This document shows, in pieces, positions 14,448-22,955 of a DNA stretch of 58,318 nt; positions within the stretch are counted from its first letter, which is position 1, and each line of letters opens with the position of its first letter. This DNA comes from CAZMCC01 sp964564695. Its GTDB lineage: Bacteria > Planctomycetota > Phycisphaerae > Phycisphaerales > UBA1924. Below the pieces are notes generated by a model that had not been told where the DNA came from, made no database searches, and saw only the letters and a program-made list of their open reading frames with translations. A program made the translations under genes and the position numbers. The stretch is taken from contig CAZMCC010000010.1 of assembly GCA_964564695.1 (NCBI GenBank), positions 1 through 58,318 on the forward strand, written 5' to 3'.

Positions 14448-16304
14448 GTGATCGGCGTGCTTCGGGCGAAGTCACCTAGTGCCGCGTTGGCCGATGTCGA
14501 GCCGCTGTTCATTCCCACGCCGGCCCGGGTGAGGTTCGGGGGTCAGTGGAGGGATGCGCCGATCGGCGAAGCCCGCGAGATCGCTGGTATCGACACGGCG
14601 CTAGGGCCACGCTCATATCGCATCTCAATTCCGGCAAAGGGGTGCGCGGAGCTGCGATGGGGAAGCGAGGGCATGCGAGCGGCAATGTTCGCGACGTTCG
14701 AGCAACTGACGAAGCTGCGGACGGAATTCGGAGCGTGGCCCGTTATCGATATTGAGGATGAGCCGGTGTTCGCGACGCGCGGGTTCATGCTCGACGTGTC
14801 GCGGGACAAGGTGCCTGATCTTCTGCACGACCTCGGGTTCTTGCTGGATCGGCTGAAGTTCAATCACCTTCAGTTCTATACCGAGCACACGTTCGCGTAC
14901 GAGGGCCACGAGGTGGTGTGGCGAGACGCTTCGCCGATATCACGCGACGAGATCGAGGGGAAGTACTGGCAGTCCGCTTTCGACGAGTCCTCGGGCATCG
15001 ATGTCGCCCCGAACCAGAACTGCTTCGGGCATCTGTCGAAGTGGCTGCGGCTGCCGGAGTATGCGCATCTGGCGGAGACGCACGGGGCGTGGAAGTTTCT
15101 GGACTTTGATCGCAGCGGGCCGTTCAGCTTGTGCCCGATTGATGAGCGGAGCGAGGCCCTGGTGGCGGACCTGCTCGGGCAGTTGTGCCCGTTGTTCGAG
15201 TCAAAGCTCGTGAACATCGGGTGCGATGAGACGTTTGACGTGGGATTCGGGCGGTCGGCAGCGGAGGTGGATCGGCGGGCGGCGGTCGAGGGTGGGATGG
15301 AGGCGGGGCGGGCGAGTCTGTACTTTGAGTTTGTGGGGAAGATCGCGGCGATCGCGCGGCGGCTGGGGAAGCGGCCGATGCTGTGGGCGGATATCGCGCT
15401 GTCGCATCCGGAGATGCTGAGTCGGTGGCCGCGGGGGCAGGATGGGGAGGCGGCGATCGGGCTGGCGTGGGGGTATGAGCCCGACGCGCCGTTTGCGAGT
15501 TGGTGCGAATTGCTCGGCAAGCACGGGATCGAGGCGTGGGTGTGTCCGGGGACGAGCACGTGGCGGTCGTTTGCCGGGAGGACGACGGAGCGGCGGGGGA
15601 ATCTGCGGGCGGCGTGTGCGGCGTTGAAAGTGGGGGGGGCGGGGCATACGCCGACGGGGTTTCTGCTCACGGACTGGGGTGATTGCGGGCACCTGCAGCA
15701 CTGGATCTTCACGCAGCTTGCGCTCGCGGAGGGGGCCCAGGCCGCGTGGCGCGGGGAGCTGCCGGCGGATGATGACCGGGGCGCGTGGGGGCGGCTGCAC
15801 GCGGCGATTGATCTGCATGTGTACGGCGCGGCCGGCAGCGGGCTTGCGGCGTGGTTGAGCGAGCTGGGGGATATCGATCTGCCGCTGCGGCGGGCGGCGG
15901 GGCTGCGGAACCAGTCGGCGCTGTTTGTGGATCTGTTCCCGCACACGACGCCGCGGCGGGTGGAGCTGGCAAGGGCGGCGTTTGAGGGCGTGCGGGCGCG
16001 GCTGGAGGAGCACTCGGGACGGCTCAATCGCGCGGGGCTGCGGGAGGAGTATGTTGAGCAGATCGATCACACGCTGGCGATGATGTCGTTGGCGGTGGAG
16101 CACGCGATCGCGACGCGGTCGAGTGAGGGGACCGGGCGGGTGGCGCCGAGTGCCGCGGACCGGGACCGGCTGCGGCTCATGGCGACGGCGGTTGAGAGCG
16201 AGCACCGGAGGATCTGGATGAAGCGCAACCGGCCGGGGGGGCTCGAGGATTCGTGCTCGCAGTTCCGCAGGGTGATCGAGTCGCTGAGCGGGGGTGGGAC
16301 ATGA
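14448..16304 (+). CDS. glycoside hydrolase family 20 beta-N-acetylhexosaminidase-like
   Basis: Probably releases terminal GlcNAc or GalNAc from glycans such as cell-wall fragments. About 618 residues: a GH20b-like N-terminal region, then the TIM barrel from FATRGFMLDVSRDKVP, with LQFYTEHTFAYEGHE and the catalytic LVNIGCDETFDVG, whose Asp-Glu pair matches the substrate-assisted GH20 motif. LWADIALSHPE and LLTDWGDCGHLQ are later barrel strands. No signal peptide is evident, so it may be cytoplasmic. The start is GTG 14448. It overlaps anmK by ATGA at 16301, tying it to amino-sugar recycling. Confidence 0.85.
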   Translation: MIGVLRAKSPSAALADVEPLFIPTPARVRFGGQWRDAPIGEAREIAGIDTALGPRSYRISIPAKGCAELRWGSEGMRAAMFATFEQLTKLRTEFGAWPVIDIEDEPVFATRGFMLDVSRDKVPDLLHDLGFLLDRLKFNHLQFYTEHTFAYEGHEVVWRDASPISRDEIEGKYWQSAFDESSGIDVAPNQNCFGHLSKWLRLPEYAHLAETHGAWKFLDFDRSGPFSLCPIDERSEALVADLLGQLCPLFESKLVNIGCDETFDVGFGRSAAEVDRRAAVEGGMEAGRASLYFEFVGKIAAIARRLGKRPMLWADIALSHPEMLSRWPRGQDGEAAIGLAWGYEPDAPFASWCELLGKHGIEAWVCPGTSTWRSFAGRTTERRGNLRAACAALKVGGAGHTPTGFLLTDWGDCGHLQHWIFTQLALAEGAQAAWRGELPADDDRGAWGRLHAAIDLHVYGAAGSGLAAWLSELGDIDLPLRRAAGLRNQSALFVDLFPHTTPRRVELARAAFEGVRARLEEHSGRLNRAGLREEYVEQIDHTLAMMSLAVEHAIATRSSEGTGRVAPSAADRDRLRLMATAVESEHRRIWMKRNRPGGLEDSCSQFRRVIESLSGGGT

Positions 16305-17449
16305 CGGTTGCGTCGCCGCGGATGGTGGTCGGGTGCATGACCGGCACGAGCATCGATGCGCTCGACGTGGCGCTGGTGCGGATCACCGGGCGCGGGCTGG
16401 AGATGCGGGCGGAGACGGTGGCGACGCACACGCAGGACCTGGGGGTGCTGGGGACGGGGCTGCGGGTGCTGGCCGAGCAGCAGCCGATGACGAGCGCGGA
16501 CATCGCGACGCTGGCGCGCGCGTTCTCGCTCCTGCACGCGGAGGCGGTCGCGGCGTTGCTGGTGGGCGCCGGCGGCGGGAGCGGGGGGGCGCCGGTTCGA
16601 CCGGACCTGATCTGCGTTCACGGGCAGACGGTGGCGCACCGGCCGCCGGTGTCGTGGCAGTTGTTCAATCCGTGGCCGCTGGCGCGGGCGATCGGGGCGC
16701 CGATCGTGTTTGATCTGCGCGGGGCGGACCTCGCGGCCGGGGGGCAGGGGGCGCCGATCACGCCGATCGCGGACTGGGTGCTGCTGCGGGCGGGGCACGC
16801 GCGGGCGGTCGTGAACCTTGGGGGGTTCTGCAACGTGACGCTGCTGGTAGGGGGGGCGGCGGGTTCGAGGGGCCCGGCGGATGTGCGGGCGATGGATGTG
16901 TGCGCGTGCAATCAGATTCTCGATGCGCTGGCGCGTGAGCGGCTCGGGGTTCCGTTCGATGGCGACGGGGCGGAGGCGATGCGCGGCAAACGCGACGAGC
17001 GGTTCGTCACGGCCCTGGTCGCGATGCTGCGCGGGCAGATGCGGGCGGCGCGGTCGCTCGGGACGGGCGATGAGGGCGCCGATCAGGCGATCCTCGGCGA
17101 TCCCGCGGTCTCGGCGCAGGACGCGGCCCGGTCGGCGTGCTGCGCGATCGCGCACGTGATCGTCGACGCATGCGAGGGGATGGGGGAACTCGTGCTCGCC
17201 GGCGGCGGCGTGCGGAACGCGGCCCTTGTCGAGGAACTCCGCGCGGCGGCCAGGGTCCGCGGTCAGACAGTGATCATGTCGGACGAAGTCGGGGTGGCGA
17301 GCGCGTACCGCGAGGCGGTCGCGTTCGGGGTGCTCGGGGTGTTGTGTCAGGACCGGGTGGCGATCACGCTGCCGGCGGTGACGGGGGTGGGGGGAGCGGG
17401 GGGAGCGGGGGGGACGGCGCCGATCAGCGGGTGTTGGGTGGGGGTGTGA
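16301..17449 (+). CDS. anmK: anhydro-N-acetylmuramic acid kinase
   Basis: Converts 1,6-anhydro-MurNAc and ATP to MurNAc-6-phosphate during peptidoglycan recycling. The 382-residue protein opens with VVGCMTGTSIDALDVALVRI, the AnmK/ASKHA phosphate-binding strand, and contains ICVHGQTVAHRPP, FDLRGADLAAGGQGAPI (catalytic Asp region), VVNLGGFCNVTLL and VLAGGGVRNAAL, all family landmarks. The ATG at 16301 overlaps the GH20 stop (ATGA). A repeat element and 67 bp separate it from murQ, whose enzyme uses its product. The three genes form a coherent recycling pathway. Confidence 0.94.
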   Translation: MTVASPRMVVGCMTGTSIDALDVALVRITGRGLEMRAETVATHTQDLGVLGTGLRVLAEQQPMTSADIATLARAFSLLHAEAVAALLVGAGGGSGGAPVRPDLICVHGQTVAHRPPVSWQLFNPWPLARAIGAPIVFDLRGADLAAGGQGAPITPIADWVLLRAGHARAVVNLGGFCNVTLLVGGAAGSRGPADVRAMDVCACNQILDALARERLGVPFDGDGAEAMRGKRDERFVTALVAMLRGQMRAARSLGTGDEGADQAILGDPAVSAQDAARSACCAIAHVIVDACEGMGELVLAGGGVRNAALVEELRAAARVRGQTVIMSDEVGVASAYREAVAFGVLGVLCQDRVAITLPAVTGVGGAGGAGGTAPISGCWVGV

Positions 17450-17460
17450 AGGAGGGTGGG

Positions 17461-17504
17461 GAAGACCCGGCGGACAGAGCTCCGCCGGGGCACCCGGTCC
17501 TCAA
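17461..17504 (-). repeat. GGTGCC-hairpin, CCGCCGGGTCTTC subtype
   Basis: Located between anmK and murQ. CGGCGGA and TCCGCCG form a stem around CAGAGC, flanked by GGGTGCCCC (minus strand). It is nearly identical to 21083-21126 and to 4314-4352 (opposite orientation). An unspliced element inside a likely operon might affect read-through. Confidence 0.75.
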
Positions 17505-17516
17505 CTACGCTCGCGC

Positions 17517-18425
17517 GTGCCTTCTCTTCCTCCTGACCGCTCGCACATCGCCACCGAGCAGCGCAACCCGCGCTCGATGAACCTGCACGCGCTCGACGTG
17601 GGCGAGCTTGTCTCGCTCATCAACGAAGAAGACCGCACGGTTGCGCAGGCCGTGGGGGCGGCGGCCCCGGCGATCACGGCGTTTATCGCGAGCGTCGAGC
17701 CGGGGTTCCTCCGCGGCGGGCGGCTCGTCTATCTGGGCGCGGGGACGAGCGGGCGCCTCGGGGTGCTCGACGCCTCGGAATGCCCACCGACGTTCCAGGT
17801 CGACCCGTCGCGCGTGGTCGGCATCATCGCGGGCGGCGACGGGTCGTTGCGCCGCTCGAGCGAGGGGCGTGAGGATGAGCTGGACGGGGCCGAGGCGGAA
17901 CTGGGCGCGCTCGGGCTCACGCGGGACGACGCGGTGCTGGGGATCGCGGCGGGGGGGACGACGCCGTACGTGCTGGGGGCGATCGAGATTGCGAAGCGAT
18001 TGTCGCCGGGCACGGTCACCGGCCTGCTCGTGTGCGCCGACATCGCCAAGCCGGCGGCGGCCGATCACCTCATCAGCGTCCGCACGGGCCCCGAGCTGCT
18101 CACCGGCTCGACGCGCATGAAAGCCGGCACGGCGACCAAACTCGTGCTCAACACGATCACGACCACGCTCATGGTCCGCTCGGGGCGCGTGTACGAGAAC
18201 CTCATGGTGGATCTGCGGGCCACGAACGCGAAGCTGCGCGATCGGGCGGCCCGCATTGTCTCGACGCTCACGGGGCTCGATCGGGGGGCGGCCCTGACTC
18301 TGCTTGATTCGTGCGGCGGCGAGGCGAAGACGGCGGTGGTGGCGCAGCGACTTGGGCTGGGGGCGGAGGCGGCCCGTGAGCGACTCCGGGCGCACGGCGG
18401 GCGGCTTGACCGCGTGCTGGGGTGA
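17517..18425 (+). CDS. murQ: N-acetylmuramic acid 6-phosphate etherase
   Basis: Cleaves the lactyl ether of MurNAc-6-P to give GlcNAc-6-P and D-lactate. The 302-residue protein has the SIS-domain signature LVYLGAGTSGRLGVLDASEC followed by PPTF, then GIIAGGDGSLRRSSEGREDE, AAGGTTPYVLGAI and the C-terminal LLTGSTRMKAGTATKLVLN block, all typical of MurQ. The start is the GTG at 17517. As the third gene after GH20 and anmK, it completes conversion of anhydroMurNAc to a glycolytic sugar. Its presence indicates metabolism of peptidoglycan, self or environmental. Confidence 0.95.
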   Translation: MPSLPPDRSHIATEQRNPRSMNLHALDVGELVSLINEEDRTVAQAVGAAAPAITAFIASVEPGFLRGGRLVYLGAGTSGRLGVLDASECPPTFQVDPSRVVGIIAGGDGSLRRSSEGREDELDGAEAELGALGLTRDDAVLGIAAGGTTPYVLGAIEIAKRLSPGTVTGLLVCADIAKPAAADHLISVRTGPELLTGSTRMKAGTATKLVLNTITTTLMVRSGRVYENLMVDLRATNAKLRDRAARIVSTLTGLDRGAALTLLDSCGGEAKTAVVAQRLGLGAEAARERLRAHGGRLDRVLG

Positions 18426-18463
18426 TACGGATCCTCGCTGAAGCCCGTGCACGCAACGCAAAG

Positions 18464-18621
18464 GCGTGTACGCGGAGGACGCGGAGAGCGCGGAGGAACG
18501 CGGAGAAAGCAGATGGAGATGGAATGGGCTTTGAATCGAGCGGGATGATCCTGATCGGCTCAAATCCAATTCCTCGTCTTTCTCCGCGTTCCTCCGCGAA
18601 CTCCGCGTCCTCCGCGTGCCT
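18464..18621. repeat. inverted pair of CGCGTCCTCCGCG repeats
   Basis: Arms at 18464-18508 (ACGCGGAGGACGCGGAG..) and 18579-18621 (CTCCGCGTCCTCCGCGTGCC) face each other over a 70-bp unrelated centre, in the gap between the convergent murQ and kinase genes. The layout matches 2170-2310, including similar spacing. Confidence 0.78.
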
Positions 18622-18675
18622 GCTTTATTGCTTTCCATCCGCGCGAGCCTCCGCATGGGTGCGCACATGGACTCT

Positions 18676-18711
18676 CGACCCGGGTCGGTCAGAGCACCGA
18701 CCCGGGGCACC
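18676..18711 (-). repeat. GGTGCC-hairpin, GGGTCGGT stem
   Basis: On the minus strand GGTGCCCCGGGTCGGTGCTC continues into TGACCGACCCGGGTCG: a strong stem around GCTCTG, preceded by GGTGCC. Its arm sequence differs from all other copies. It lies 30 bp beyond the kinase stop codon, so it could also act as a transcript-end structure. Confidence 0.7.
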
Positions 18712-18741
18712 GGAACCGACCCGAGGCACCCGCACGCCGCG

Positions 18742-21027
18742 CTACTTGTTCGCCTGTGCCTGTGCCACACCCAGCGCTTTGCGGGCGCTGACGAGGTCCT
18801 GGTGCTCCCCGGGGTACCCGGCCGCCTCGTAGATCGCGATCGCCCGCTCGAGCAGCGACATGGCCTCCTCGGGCTGGCCGGACTCGATGAGGGCCCCGGC
18901 CAGCACGCTCATGCTCGATCCCAGCATCGGGTGCGACGGCGGCAGAACTCGCCGGCGGATGGCGAGCGCCTCGCGCGCCAGCTTGAGCGCTTCTTCCGTC
19001 TCGCCGATCTGGGAGAGCACCGTGGCGAGATTCGCCTTGAGCGTCGCCAGGGTGTCCGATTCCGTGCCGACGTGCGGCTCGATGAGCGTGATCGCCTCGC
19101 GCATGGCCTCGGCCGCCTCCGGGTACTTCTTCTGCGCCTCCAGCGCTCCGGCGAGGGCGTTGAGCGCCACGGGGATGAGGTGCATCGCCCGCGGCTCCTT
19201 GCGGAGGCGCTCGATGGCGGGGCGGAGGATGGCTTCGGCGTCCTCGCCGCGTCCCTGGCGGAAGACCGCGTCGGCCAGCCGGACCTGCAGCAGCGCGTCG
19301 TGCCAGTGCTCGCCGGTTTCGCTCAGACGCCCGCCTTCGACCGCGAGGAGGTACGCCTCTTCGGCCCCCTTGAGGTCGTCGAGCTGCATGCGGGCGTGGC
19401 CGAGGGCGGCGGCGGTTTCGACCACCGGCATCCCGCGGTCGGCGTAGAGCTCGCGTCGGAGCCGCAGCGACTCCTCGAGCAGCTCTGACGCCTCGCGGTA
19501 TGCGCCGAGGTTCGAGTACGCCAGACCGACCGCGTCGAGCAGGGCGGCGCGGCCCGAGGGATCGGATGCGGTGGCTCCCTTGAGGCGCTTCGCGGCGCGG
19601 TCGAGCAGCTCACGCGCGGTGATTTCGCCCGAACCGTCGGTGGGGTCCAGGTCAATGCGGAACATGTTGACCATGAACGTGCGCACGGACTGGGCCGCCT
19701 GGGCCGATTGCTTGGCGAGTTCGGCCTTCTGGCTGGCGACGAGCTCGGCGTTCTCGGCCCGCTCGCGGTCGTGGGCGGCGTCGAGGTACATCCACGTCAT
19801 CGCCGCCGCAAACCCGACGAGCAGCGCGAGGAACACGCCCGCCACCGCGGTGGCCGCCCGGTGGCGCATCAGGAACTTGTGGAACAGGTACCCGGCCGAG
19901 GGCGGCACGGCCTCGATCGGCCGGTTCGTGAGGAACCGTTCGATATCGAGCCCGAGGTCGCGGGCCGAGCGGTATCGGCGGGCCGGGTCCTTCTCGAGGG
20001 CGGTGAGCACGATGGTCTCGACGTCGCCGCGGAGGGCCCGGTCGAGCTTGCCGGGGACCTCGGGGGTCGCGCTCGCGATGACCTGGGCGGCCCGCAGGAC
20101 GTTGCCGGTGGGCACGTCGTAGGGCATCTTGCCCGTGAGCACCTGGTAGAGCACGACGCCGAGCGAGTAGACGTCGCTGCGGATGTCGATGGCGTCGGTC
20201 TCGCCGCGGGCCTGCTCGGGGCTCATGTAGGGGACGGTGCCGGCGACGCGTCCGGGCTGTGTGGCGGGGGCTGAGATGGCTCCGGCCCATTCGGGCTCGT
20301 TCACGCGGGCGAGGCCGAAGTCGAGCACCTTGGGCTCGCCGGCGTCGGTCACGACGATGTTGGAGGGCTTGAGGTCGCGGTGCACGACGCCGCGTTCGTG
20401 GGCGGCGGCGACGGCGCCGCAGACGCGTGCGAACAGGGCCAGCTTGTCGCGGAGCGGCTTGCCGGCGCAGGCGTGGTCGAGGCGCTTGCCGGTGACGAGC
20501 TCCATCGCGTAGTAGGCCCGGCCGTCCTCGGCGCGACCGGCTTCGTAGATGCCGGCGATGCCCGGGTTGTTCAGTCGGGCCAGGGCGTGCACTTCGGACA
20601 GGAACGGGGGCTCGTGGTAGCTGCCGGGCGAGGGCACGGGGTTGGTGGGCTTGAGGGCCACGCGACGGCGCGGGCTTGCCAGCTCGGCCTCGTAGACCAC
20701 GCCCATGCCGCCTCGGCCCAGCTCGCGGACGACGCGGTAGGGGCCGACATGTTCCGGGGCGGGCGGGGGCGGCACGACGGTGCTGCCGCGGGAGGAGCCG
20801 CCTTCTGAGCCGTCGAGCTGCGTGGGCGCGTTGGGGTCGGCGTTGATCGACGAGAGGACCGTGCGGACGTTGCCGAGAAAGCGGAGGTTGTCGCGGATGT
20901 CGTCGACGAGCTGGGCGCACTCGCGGCAGCCCGCGGCGTGGGAACGCAGGGCCTTGGACCGCGCGGCGGGGAGCGCCCCTTGCGCGAGCAGTTCGAGTTC
21001 GTCGATCTCTGGGCACTCGGTCGGCAT
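18742..21027 (-). CDS. Ser/Thr protein kinase with N-terminal zinc finger, membrane helix and TPRs
   Basis: About 761 residues. Residues 30-37 form HxxxCxxC (H30, C34, C37), an anti-sigma-type zinc finger. The kinase spans about 96-365: GRGGMGVVY, K126 in VALK, HRDLKPSN (D218), DFG (D236), and YMSPEQARG as activation-segment end. A single membrane helix lies at about 392-413, followed by a coiled-coil start and roughly eight TPR-like units to the end (repeated AL..YPEAAEAMREAI.. patterns). The ECF sigma gene is immediately upstream on the same strand. The finger plus the location suggests the kinase binds and controls that sigma, a pairing known in planctomycetes. The signal is unknown. Confidence 0.92.
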   Translation of the reverse strand: MPTECPEIDELELLAQGALPAARSKALRSHAAGCRECAQLVDDIRDNLRFLGNVRTVLSSINADPNAPTQLDGSEGGSSRGSTVVPPPPAPEHVGPYRVVRELGRGGMGVVYEAELASPRRRVALKPTNPVPSPGSYHEPPFLSEVHALARLNNPGIAGIYEAGRAEDGRAYYAMELVTGKRLDHACAGKPLRDKLALFARVCGAVAAAHERGVVHRDLKPSNIVVTDAGEPKVLDFGLARVNEPEWAGAISAPATQPGRVAGTVPYMSPEQARGETDAIDIRSDVYSLGVVLYQVLTGKMPYDVPTGNVLRAAQVIASATPEVPGKLDRALRGDVETIVLTALEKDPARRYRSARDLGLDIERFLTNRPIEAVPPSAGYLFHKFLMRHRAATAVAGVFLALLVGFAAAMTWMYLDAAHDRERAENAELVASQKAELAKQSAQAAQSVRTFMVNMFRIDLDPTDGSGEITARELLDRAAKRLKGATASDPSGRAALLDAVGLAYSNLGAYREASELLEESLRLRRELYADRGMPVVETAAALGHARMQLDDLKGAEEAYLLAVEGGRLSETGEHWHDALLQVRLADAVFRQGRGEDAEAILRPAIERLRKEPRAMHLIPVALNALAGALEAQKKYPEAAEAMREAITLIEPHVGTESDTLATLKANLATVLSQIGETEEALKLAREALAIRRRVLPPSHPMLGSSMSVLAGALIESGQPEEAMSLLERAIAIYEAAGYPGEHQDLVSARKALGVAQAQANK

Positions 21028-21082
21028 TCGTGGCCTACCTCAGGTCGAAGGTGTCCGGGCGCCCCCCACCACCTTGATCCAT

Positions 21083-21126
21083 CAAGACCCGGCGGACAAA
21101 GCTCCGCCGGGGCACCCGGGGTTCAA
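21083..21126 (-). repeat. GGTGCC-hairpin, CCGCCGGGTCTT subtype
   Basis: Between the ECF sigma stop and the kinase start. Stem CGGCGGA/TCCGCCG around CAAAGC. It matches the copy between anmK and murQ at all but a few positions, so this subtype is found twice inside apparent operons. Confidence 0.75.
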
Positions 21127-21159
21127 CCCCACCCCCCCCACCCCCGCCGGAATGAGTGT

Positions 21160-21765
21160 TTACACCAGTTGCTCGTATTGCTCGCGCAGTTCCCGAAGCC
21201 GCTTGAGAATCCGGTGCTTGGCGTTGTAGACCTGCTTGGCGGTCAGCCCGAGCTGCTCGGCGGCGAGTTCCGCGGAAAGTCCGGTCTGCACGGCCAATTC
21301 GAAGGCCGCGAACGTCTTGGGCTCGACTTCGCTGCGGGCCTGCTGCAGGCACTCCTCGAGGACGCGGCGTTCCCACTCGCGGTCCCACACGATCGACGCG
21401 TGGTCCTCGGGGACGTCACCGACCGAGTCCTCGCCGCCCCCGCCTGCGCTGCCACGTGCGTATTCGACGGCGGCTTTGCGCCGGGCGGCCAGCGCCTGGC
21501 GGTACGCGATGCCGAAGAGCCAGCTGCTCAGGCGCCCGCGCTCGCGCTCGTAGGTCCCGTCGCGGAGCTGCACGGCGAAGGCAAGGAGCGTTTCCTGAGC
21601 GGCGTCCTCGGCCTGCGATTCGTTGAGGCCAAGCCCGTGCGCGAACGCGATCACCGGGCGCCGGAAGCGCTCGACGAACCCGTTCCACGCGGCCTGGTCG
21701 TCGCCGCCGCGCAGCCGATCGATGATCGTCGACGTCGTGACCCAATCCACAACGCGTCCCTCCAT
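21160..21765 (-). CDS. ECF sigma factor, partner of the downstream kinase
   Basis: About 201 residues. Region 2 includes AWNGFVERFRRPVIAFAHGL, then AEDAAQETLLAFAV and SSWLFGIAYRQALAARRK; region 4 has LSAELAAEQLGLTAKQVYNAKHRILKRLREL, a helix-turn-helix with the K-x-V-Y-N-A-K-x-R-I variant common in planctomycete sigma factors next to kinases. The ATG at 21765 is preferred; longer frames start in non-conserved sequence. It is followed after 132 bp (with one repeat hairpin) by the zinc-finger kinase, and diverges from a sorting-signal protein that could be a target. Confidence 0.88.
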   Translation of the reverse strand: MEGRVVDWVTTSTIIDRLRGGDDQAAWNGFVERFRRPVIAFAHGLGLNESQAEDAAQETLLAFAVQLRDGTYERERGRLSSWLFGIAYRQALAARRKAAVEYARGSAGGGGEDSVGDVPEDHASIVWDREWERRVLEECLQQARSEVEPKTFAAFELAVQTGLSAELAAEQLGLTAKQVYNAKHRILKRLRELREQYEQLV

Positions 21766-21921
21766 CCAGCGGGAGCATCGTTCGCTCGCTGCGCGCGGGT
21801 TGCCATCCCCGAACCCCCCGCGAACCGGGGGCTTGGCGGAATCGACAAGTCGTGAGAAAGCGGGGGTGCGACGGGGCAATACCGGGTGCACGCACACTCA
21901 TTTCCATTCGGAGGAAGATCC

Positions 21922-22767
21922 ATGCACCGCTCTCGTTCGACCGTCGCGTTTGCACTCGCGTTTGCCGGGCTTGCCGGCGTTTCGCAGGGCCAGGTCATCT
22001 TCGGCGGCACGTCCAACGACGCCGCCGGGCTCGCCGGCGTGGTGAATTCGTACCGCGCCGCGCTGGGTACGCTCAACCCGAACACGCCCGGCACGTTCGG
22101 CACGGGGCGTCGCGAGATCAACTGGGACGGCGTGCCCGACGGCTCGAGCGCTCCGAACCTGTTCCCCGGGAACTTCTTCAACGGCGGCGTCGCCGGTCGC
22201 GCCCGCGGCACGGTGTTCTCGACCCCCGGCACCGGCCTGGCCGTGTCCGCCGACAACGACAACCCCACCGGCACGCCGGTCGACTTTGCGAACATCAACC
22301 CGACGTACGCGCAGACGTTCGAGGCGTTCACGGCGCAGCGCATGTTCGCGGCGCTCGATTCGAACGTGATTGATATCAACTTCTTCATCGCCGGCTCGCC
22401 GGTGCCGGCGGGCGTGCGGGGCTTCGGCGCGGTGTTCAGCGACGTGGACCTCGCGAACCGGACGAGCATCCAGTTCTTCGACATCTTCGGCGCGCCGCTG
22501 CTGTCGCAGTTCGTGCCCAACGTGTTCGAGGCGAGCGGCTCGTTCTCGTTCCTGGGCGCGTCGTGGGCGGACCCGGTCGTCGGGAGCGTCCGCATCACCC
22601 TGGGCAACTCGCCCCTGGGCGCGGACTTCAACGACGGGCTGCGGGGCGACCCGGTCGACGTCGTCGTCCTCGATGACTTCATCTACGGCGAGCCGGTGCC
22701 GACCCCCGGCGCCTGCGGCCTGCTCGCGCTGGCCGGCGTCGCGGCGGCCCGCCGGCGTCGCGCCTGA
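21922..22767 (+). CDS. secreted protein with PEP-CTERM-like sorting tail
   Basis: About 281 residues, no known catalytic domain. Signal peptide MHRSRSTVAFALAFAGLAG, cleavage near SQGQV. A beta-rich middle rich in Gly, Asn and Phe contains GFGAVFSDVDLANRTSI and FDIFGAPL, seen in PEP-CTERM proteins of unknown function. The C-terminus PTPGACGLLALAGVAAARRR followed by RA is the planctomycete form of the sorting signal: Pro motif, hydrophobic helix, Arg cluster. The start is fixed by GGAGGA upstream of the ATG. It is probably processed by an exosortase or archaeosortase-like enzyme and displayed at the surface. No sortase lies in the window. Confidence 0.85.
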   Translation: MHRSRSTVAFALAFAGLAGVSQGQVIFGGTSNDAAGLAGVVNSYRAALGTLNPNTPGTFGTGRREINWDGVPDGSSAPNLFPGNFFNGGVAGRARGTVFSTPGTGLAVSADNDNPTGTPVDFANINPTYAQTFEAFTAQRMFAALDSNVIDINFFIAGSPVPAGVRGFGAVFSDVDLANRTSIQFFDIFGAPLLSQFVPNVFEASGSFSFLGASWADPVVGSVRITLGNSPLGADFNDGLRGDPVDVVVLDDFIYGEPVPTPGACGLLALAGVAAARRRRA

Positions 22768-22888
22768 TCCGAATCTTCACTGAGCTCCTCTGTCTGTCTG
22801 TTTGTTTGTTTGGCCTCCTCTTCACGGGAGGAGAGAGAGAGCAAGGCTCCGGGCTTCTTTATCGGGCCCGGGTGCCTTTCCAGAGAGT

Positions 22889-22922
22889 CCCGCGCGTTCT
22901 CAAGCGACGCGCGGGGCTTTTT
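22889..22922 (+). terminator. intrinsic terminator
   Basis: Perfect 9-bp stem CCCGCGCGT/ACGCGCGGG with a 9-nt loop, followed by GCTTTTT, about 120 bp after the sorting-signal gene and 30 bp before rlmN. The strongest Rho-independent terminator seen in the window. Confidence 0.82.
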
Positions 22923-22955
22923 CGTTGGCGTTCCTACGATGGCGGCGATAGAGCC

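Noticed and set aside
11939..14518. Single 859-residue minus-strand protein covering two zinc-ribbon genes and the UbiA-type gene
   Set aside because: Only the last 237 residues resemble the paralogues; the rest is His/Arg/Pro-rich shadow of the neighbouring genes.
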